64,000 nucleotides of DNA from Salinactinospora qingdaonensis (GTDB lineage: Bacteria; Actinomycetota; Actinomycetes; Streptosporangiales; Streptosporangiaceae): contig NZ_BAABDD010000018.1 in NCBI RefSeq assembly GCF_039539445.1, forward strand, positions 36,571 through 100,570, written 5' to 3'. Below the pieces are notes generated by a model. That model was not told where the DNA came from. It worked only from the letters and a program-made list of their open reading frames with translations, and ran no database searches. Shown piece after piece: positions 60,151-64,000 of this stretch; within the stretch, counting starts at the first letter, position 1, and every line of letters starts with the position of its first letter. Made by a program: the position numbers and the translations under genes.

Positions 60151-61110
60151 ATGCGCTTCGCGACTTTCCGGCACGACGGTGAGCGCCACAGCGGGGTCGT
60201 CTCCGGCGACGCCCTGCACCCGCTGTCGGCCGACCCGCTCACTCTGCTGCGTGCGGGTGAACTGTACACCGACGGCTGGAACTCCCTGGACGGCCCGGCC
60301 GGGCCGTCTCTGGCCGAGGTGGAGCTGCTCGCCCCGCTGCAACCGCCCACCGTGCGCGACTTCGTCGCCTTCGAGGAGCACGTCGAAGGCGTGCGCAAGA
60401 GCGTCGACGGCACCTCCGGGGTCCCCGACGCCTGGTACGCCGCGCCGGCCTTCTACTTCACCAACCCCTACGCCGTCACCGGCCCCGGCGCCGACATCGC
60501 GGTCCCGCCCGGCTGCCACGTGCTGGACTTCGAACTGGAGGTGGCCGCCGTCATCGGCGCCACCGGCGGTGACCTCACGCCCGAGCAGGCCCGCACGCAC
60601 ATCGTGGGCTACACCATCCTCAACGACTGGTCTGCCCGCGACCTGCAAAGCGCCGAGATGAAGGTCAGCCTCGGGCCGGCCAAGGGCAAGGACTTCGCCA
60701 CCACGCTGGGCCCCTGGCTGGTCACCGCCGACGAACTGGAGCCCTACCGCGACGGCGACGGGTTCCTACGCCTGGGCATGACCGTGGCCGTCAACGGCGA
60801 GGAGATCGGCCGCGACCTGCTGTCCAACATGGGCTGGCCCTTCGAGGAGCTGGTGGCCTACGCCTCCCGCGGCACCCAGGTGCGCCCCGGCGACGTACTG
60901 GGGTCTGGCACGTGCGGCAACGGCGGTTGCCTGGCCGAGCTGTGGGGCGTGCGCGGCCGGCAGGACCCGCCCCCGCTGCGCCCTGGCGACACCGTGACCA
61001 TGACCGTGGAGGGTATCGGCACGATCTCCAACACGATCGTCGAAGGCGCCGACCCGGTCCCCCTCCCGCCGGCGCGGCGCCGCCCTCGCGACCGACCGTC
61101 CGCGGCCTGA
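60151..61110 (+). CDS. fumarylacetoacetate hydrolase (FAH) family protein
   Basis: The 319-residue protein has a complete FAH C-terminal domain: DFVAFEEHVEGVR, FYFTNPYAVTGPG, LDFELEVAAVIGATGGDL, HIVGYTILNDWSARDLQ and DVLGSGTCGNGGCLAELWG. It is the second FAH gene of the operon and is not a close copy of the first. It probably hydrolyses the carbon-carbon bond of the ring-cleavage product. It lies 77 bp after the dioxygenase gene, possibly in the same transcript. Confidence 0.88.
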   Translation: MRFATFRHDGERHSGVVSGDALHPLSADPLTLLRAGELYTDGWNSLDGPAGPSLAEVELLAPLQPPTVRDFVAFEEHVEGVRKSVDGTSGVPDAWYAAPAFYFTNPYAVTGPGADIAVPPGCHVLDFELEVAAVIGATGGDLTPEQARTHIVGYTILNDWSARDLQSAEMKVSLGPAKGKDFATTLGPWLVTADELEPYRDGDGFLRLGMTVAVNGEEIGRDLLSNMGWPFEELVAYASRGTQVRPGDVLGSGTCGNGGCLAELWGVRGRQDPPPLRPGDTVTMTVEGIGTISNTIVEGADPVPLPPARRRPRDRPSAA

Positions 61111-61511
61111 CCACCGCGCCCTTGCCGGGCGGACACGACGGCGGCAGGCCAGGGTCGGCAAGGGCCGGTGGTGGCTGGGGACAGCTCGGGGTGTTTTGAT
61201 CGCGACGAGAATCGCCGCGCGGATACCCCTCGCCTCGATCATGCCGACCAAACCGGACGCCGGCCCCGCCGAGAGCTCCGCTGCCCGCGCCGCTCCCGTT
61301 ACCAGCAATAGCTTCAACGCACAGCGTCGACACGAAACTCCCCGCTACCGGCCGGGCGCTCCGCTGTGGCCGGAACCGGCGAGATGGGCACACAACAGGT
61401 AAAAGCGCTGCGCGCCTCGTTCCCGTCGCTAGCTACCTGCGGTAACACTGGCCCGGTAGCCGGCCTGACAGCGCTGGGGCCACTCGGTACCGCCGCGGGA
61501 GGGAGACCCCA
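61111..61511. other. gene-free gap
   Basis: About 400 bp with no recognisable gene; it presumably contains the promoter for the fumarylacetoacetase gene, but no clear -10/-35 is seen. Confidence 0.35.
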
Positions 61512-62729
61512 ATGACCTGGCTAAACCTGCCGCCCGACTCGCCATTCGGGGTCGCGAACCTGCCCTACGGGGTGTTCTCGGTCGACGGGAACAATCCCCG
61601 CGCGGGGGTGCGCATCGGGGACGCGGTCCTGGACCTGGCCGCCACGCTGGATGATCCCGTCTTCGCCCAGCCGTCGTTGAACGTGTTCATGGCGCAGGGA
61701 CCGACCCGGTGGCGGGAGGTACGAGCGCGGCTGAGCGACCTCCTCACCGACGAGCGGCACCGCGCCACGGTAGAGCCGGCACTGTTCGAGCTGTCGCGGG
61801 TGCGCCTGCGCCTGCCGTTCACGGTGGCCGACTACGTCAACTTCGACGCCAGCGAACACCACGCCCGCACCATGGGGCGCATGCTGCTTCCCGACGCCGA
61901 GCCGCTACCGGCGAACTGGCGGCATCTGCCCATGGGCTACTACAGCCGCTCCGGCACCGTGGTGGTCTCTGGGACGCCGGTGACCCGACCGCAGGGGCAG
62001 CGCAAGGCGCCCGACGAGACCGAGCCCAGTTTCGGGCCGTCGCGCCGGCTCGACTTCGAGGCCGAAGTGGGCTTCGTGGTGGGAACCGGCTCCCACCCGG
62101 GTCGCCGGGTGCCGATCGAGGATTTCCGCGAGCACGTATTCGGCGTGTGTCTAGTCAACGACTGGGCGGCGCGAGACATCCAGGAGTGGGAGCGCGTGCC
62201 GCTCGGGCCATTCTTGGGCACGTCGTTCGCCACGTCGGTGTCGCCGTGGGTCGTCCCCTTGGAGGCGCTGGAGCAGGCCCGGGTGGCCGCGCCACCACGC
62301 GACCCGCACCCCCTGGACTACCTGCGCGATACCGAGGAATGGGGCCTGGACCTGGAGTTGGAGATACGGCTCAACGGGCACGTGCTCTCGCGGCCACCGT
62401 TCGCTGCTATGTACTGGACACCATCGCAACTGCTGGCGCACCTGACCGGCAACGGCGCCTCGATTGGCACCGGTGACCTGTACGCTTCGGGCGCCGTCAG
62501 CGGACCCGATCGCGACCAGCGCGGTTCGCTGGCCGAACTGAGCTGGAACGGCGCCGAACCCGTCGAACTGCCCGATGGCACCACGCGCGGTTTCCTCGCC
62601 GACGGCGACGAGGTCACCATCACCGCAACCGCTCCCGGTCCCGCGGGCTCCCGCATCGGCTTCGGCGCGGTCACTGGCCAGATCATGCCGGCCGCCAGCC
62701 CCGCCGGATGGCCCGCCCCTCGATCCTGA
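61512..62729 (+). CDS. fahA: fumarylacetoacetase
   Basis: The 405-residue protein matches full-length fumarylacetoacetase of tyrosine breakdown: N-terminal SPFGVANLPYGVFS, then DYVNFDASEHHARTMGRM, YYSRSGTVVVSGTPV, RPQGQRK, LDFEAEVGFVVG, LVNDWAARDIQEWERVPLGPFLGTSFATSVSPWVVP and GSLAELSWNG. It splits fumarylacetoacetate into fumarate and acetoacetate. GGGAGGGAG precedes the ATG. Homogentisate dioxygenase is not in the window, so the partner gene lies elsewhere. Confidence 0.93.
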   Translation: MTWLNLPPDSPFGVANLPYGVFSVDGNNPRAGVRIGDAVLDLAATLDDPVFAQPSLNVFMAQGPTRWREVRARLSDLLTDERHRATVEPALFELSRVRLRLPFTVADYVNFDASEHHARTMGRMLLPDAEPLPANWRHLPMGYYSRSGTVVVSGTPVTRPQGQRKAPDETEPSFGPSRRLDFEAEVGFVVGTGSHPGRRVPIEDFREHVFGVCLVNDWAARDIQEWERVPLGPFLGTSFATSVSPWVVPLEALEQARVAAPPRDPHPLDYLRDTEEWGLDLELEIRLNGHVLSRPPFAAMYWTPSQLLAHLTGNGASIGTGDLYASGAVSGPDRDQRGSLAELSWNGAEPVELPDGTTRGFLADGDEVTITATAPGPAGSRIGFGAVTGQIMPAASPAGWPAPRS

Positions 62730-63104
62730 ACTCCCCTACGGGTCGCGCGCGGACTATGTCACACCACATCCTCAGCGCGGGAAAAGCGCCGCTCGTGGAG
62801 ATGCCAACTTTTCGCTGACCGCATCCGGCAAGGAGTATCGGGCCGCACCCGATGGCGACGGGGAATTCCAGCGTCATGACGACCCCACCCTTCTCCGCCA
62901 AATACAGCCTTGACGTGCAACAACAAAGGAAAACCCTCATCGACAACTGAACGTCATTCTATAACACATTTCTTGCGCTATTTGCACCTCGAACGAGGCA
63001 ACCGAAACCTTGACAGCCTTTTATGAAATCGAACTTAGCTCATACCTGCCCCTATTTCAGTGCTCTTTGTGGCAACGTGGATTCACCAGTCCCCTGGCAT
63101 TATC
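62730..63104. other. gene-free gap
   Basis: No gene is supported; the second half (about 62900-63060) is AT-rich, which fits the promoter of the broken membrane protein gene that follows. Confidence 0.35.
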
Positions 63105-63118
63105 GGGAGGGGCGACAC

Positions 63119-63223
63119 GTGAACAACAATCAATTCAAGAAATCCGAGTGGGCGCTGGCTGCCGCGCTGCTCAACCTGACCGGCTTGGGCCGCGGGGACA
63201 CCTCCCGTGGGCGCCTCCGGTGA
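63119..63223 (+). pseudogene. 5' fragment of a membrane protein gene
   Basis: GGGAGGGG precedes a GTG that starts MNNNQFKKSEWALAAALL then NLTGLGRGD; the beginning resembles the first membrane helix of small actinomycete membrane proteins, but the frame soon degenerates and stops. The good ribosome binding site suggests a real gene cut off by the repeat-rich region behind it. Confidence 0.35.
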
Positions 63224-63245
63224 CCCCGTTATCGGGACAGGAGCC

Positions 63246-63333
63246 GGAATATCCCCGCACGCGCGGGGAGCATCATTCGGTCGGTCCCACCACGTGGGGT
63301 GTGGTGGGGCCATCCCTGCGGGCGGGGGAGCGT
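63246..63333 (+). repeat. CRISPR-like degenerate repeat pair
   Basis: 63246-63273 (GGAATATCCCCGCACGCGCG then GGGAGCAT) and 63307-63333 (GGGCCATCCCTGCGGGCGGG then GGAGCGT) resemble the 28-29-nt repeat of type I-E CRISPR arrays in actinomycetes and are spaced 60-61 bp start to start, the normal I-E period. Only two copies, no cas genes, and the second copy is decayed. Confidence 0.35.
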
Positions 63334-63441
63334 TTCGGCGAGCTGGCCGCGTTGGTGTGACAGTGGGGAGCAGCCTTACTCCAGTGGGGTCTTCGGCGCT
63401 GTGTGGGTTTGGGTTGGGGGAGACGTATGGTGTTTCCCGTC

Positions 63442-63476
63442 GCTCGTGCCTCGATCGCTTCGCGATCTCAGCAGCC
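63442..63476 (+). repeat. dispersed palindromic repeat, copy G
   Basis: Core CTCGATCGCTTCGCGATCTC with left flank GTGTTTCCCGTCGCTCGTGC and right flank AGCAGCCAGGGG, directly before the 66-bp tandem array. Confidence 0.8.
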
Positions 63477-64000
63477 AGGGGTGGGCTGTGCTTGGGGTGG
63501 GTGTCCTAGCGCCGCGGCCCCACAGGAATCCGCCCGGCTGCTAAGGGCAAGCTGCGCCTAGGGTGGGTGTCCTAGCGCCACGTCTCCATAGGAATCCGCC
63601 CGGCTGCTGAGGGTGGGGTGTGCTTGGGGCGGGTGCCCTAGCGCCACGTCTCCATAGGAATCCGCCCGGCTGCTAAGGGTGGGGTGTGCTTGGGGCGGGT
63701 GCCCTAGCGCCACGTCTCCATAGGAATCCGCCCGGCTGCTAAGGGCAAGCTGCGCCTAGGGCGGGTGCCCTAGCGCCACGTCCCCACAGGAATCCGCCCC
63801 CCTGCTGAGGGCAAGCTGCGCCTAGGGCGGGTGCCCTAGCGCCACGTCCCCACAGGAATCCGCCCCCCTGCTGAGGGCAAGCTGCGCCTAGGGCGGGTGC
63901 CCTAGCGCCACGTCCCCACAGGAATCCGCCCCCCTGCTAAGGGCAAGCTGCGCCTAGGGCGGGTGCCCTAGCGCCACGTCCCCACAGGAATCCGCCCCCC
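63477..64000 (+). repeat. 66-bp tandem repeat array, continues past window
   Basis: CCTAGCGCC recurs at 63505, 63571, 63637, 63703, 63769, 63835, 63901 and 63967, exactly 66 bp apart. Each unit also has AGGAATCCGCCC and either GGGCAAGCTGCGCCTAGGG or GGGTGGGGTGTGCTTGGGG. The first form gives a perfect hairpin CTAGGGC-GGGT-GCCCTAG. Stop codons occur in all sense frames that I checked, so the array is probably non-coding. Confidence 0.9.

Noticed and set aside
63477..64000. The 66-bp array as a CRISPR array
   Set aside because: The whole 66-bp unit is repeated, with no variable spacers between short repeats, and no cas genes are near.

Overview
The window is GC-rich actinomycete DNA. Codon use is strongly GC3-biased, GTG/TTG starts and GGAGG-type ribosome binding sites are frequent, and LacI, TetR, LysR and ArsR regulators and secreted glycosidases are common. 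The mixture resembles Nocardiopsis or Streptomonospora (Nocardiopsaceae), but that placement is a guess from style. No rRNA or tRNA gene was found.

Region 1 (1-14865) looks like one specialised-metabolite locus made of two convergent arms. The plus arm holds the 3' part of a BtrH-like gene, two ATP-grasp ligases and a DUF885 peptidase. The minus arm is a tight nine-gene operon: acyl carrier protein, GNAT, SDR, AMP-ligase, hexapeptide acyltransferase, flavin halogenase, RBBP9-type hydrolase, a PilZ-like/FeeM-like fusion and an MFS exporter. The halogenase has E44, K71, D277 and Y350 at the same residue numbers as those I recall for the chloramphenicol halogenase CmlS, so a dichloroacetyl-type product is a reasonable hypothesis.

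Region 2 (15200-40040) is mostly carbohydrate uptake and hydrolysis. It has a YtfQRT/YjfF-like ABC importer with a GH2-AbfB enzyme and a LacI regulator; a TetR-controlled methyltransferase next to an LLM oxidoreductase; a GH3 enzyme with LacI; and a GH127 enzyme with LacI. The GH3 and GH127 loci each retain only a scrap of an ABC sugar importer. A bacterial PH-domain pair faces an SPFH protein and a ribbon-helix-helix protein.

Region 3 (40087-46685) is the second major candidate system. It contains a truncated ATPase, a Crp/Fnr regulator with an intact phosphate-binding-cassette signature, and a compact three-gene operon: a class III nucleotide cyclase-like protein (D24, D71, N141 and R145 present), an NTPase-like protein with a degenerate P-loop, and a membrane-anchored SPFH-like protein. 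The cyclase C-terminus and the NTPase N-terminus share a 20-residue motif with 12 identities, which suggests homotypic recruitment. The set may be a signalling or conflict/defence system.

Region 4 (47097-53755) is a decay zone with a few working units. It has a truncated nitronate monooxygenase, an ArsR/MFS pair around a perfect operator palindrome, LysR and TetR remnants, an M4-like metalloprotease with an emfourin-like inhibitor, and a [3Fe-4S] ferredoxin.

Region 5 (53937-62729) is a LysR gene divergent from a six-gene aromatic meta-cleavage-like operon, followed by a fumarylacetoacetase gene. The end of the window holds a CRISPR-like repeat pair and a 66-bp tandem repeat array that runs off the edge. 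A dispersed palindromic repeat of about 35 bp occurs seven times, mostly as inverted pairs in gene-poor gaps.
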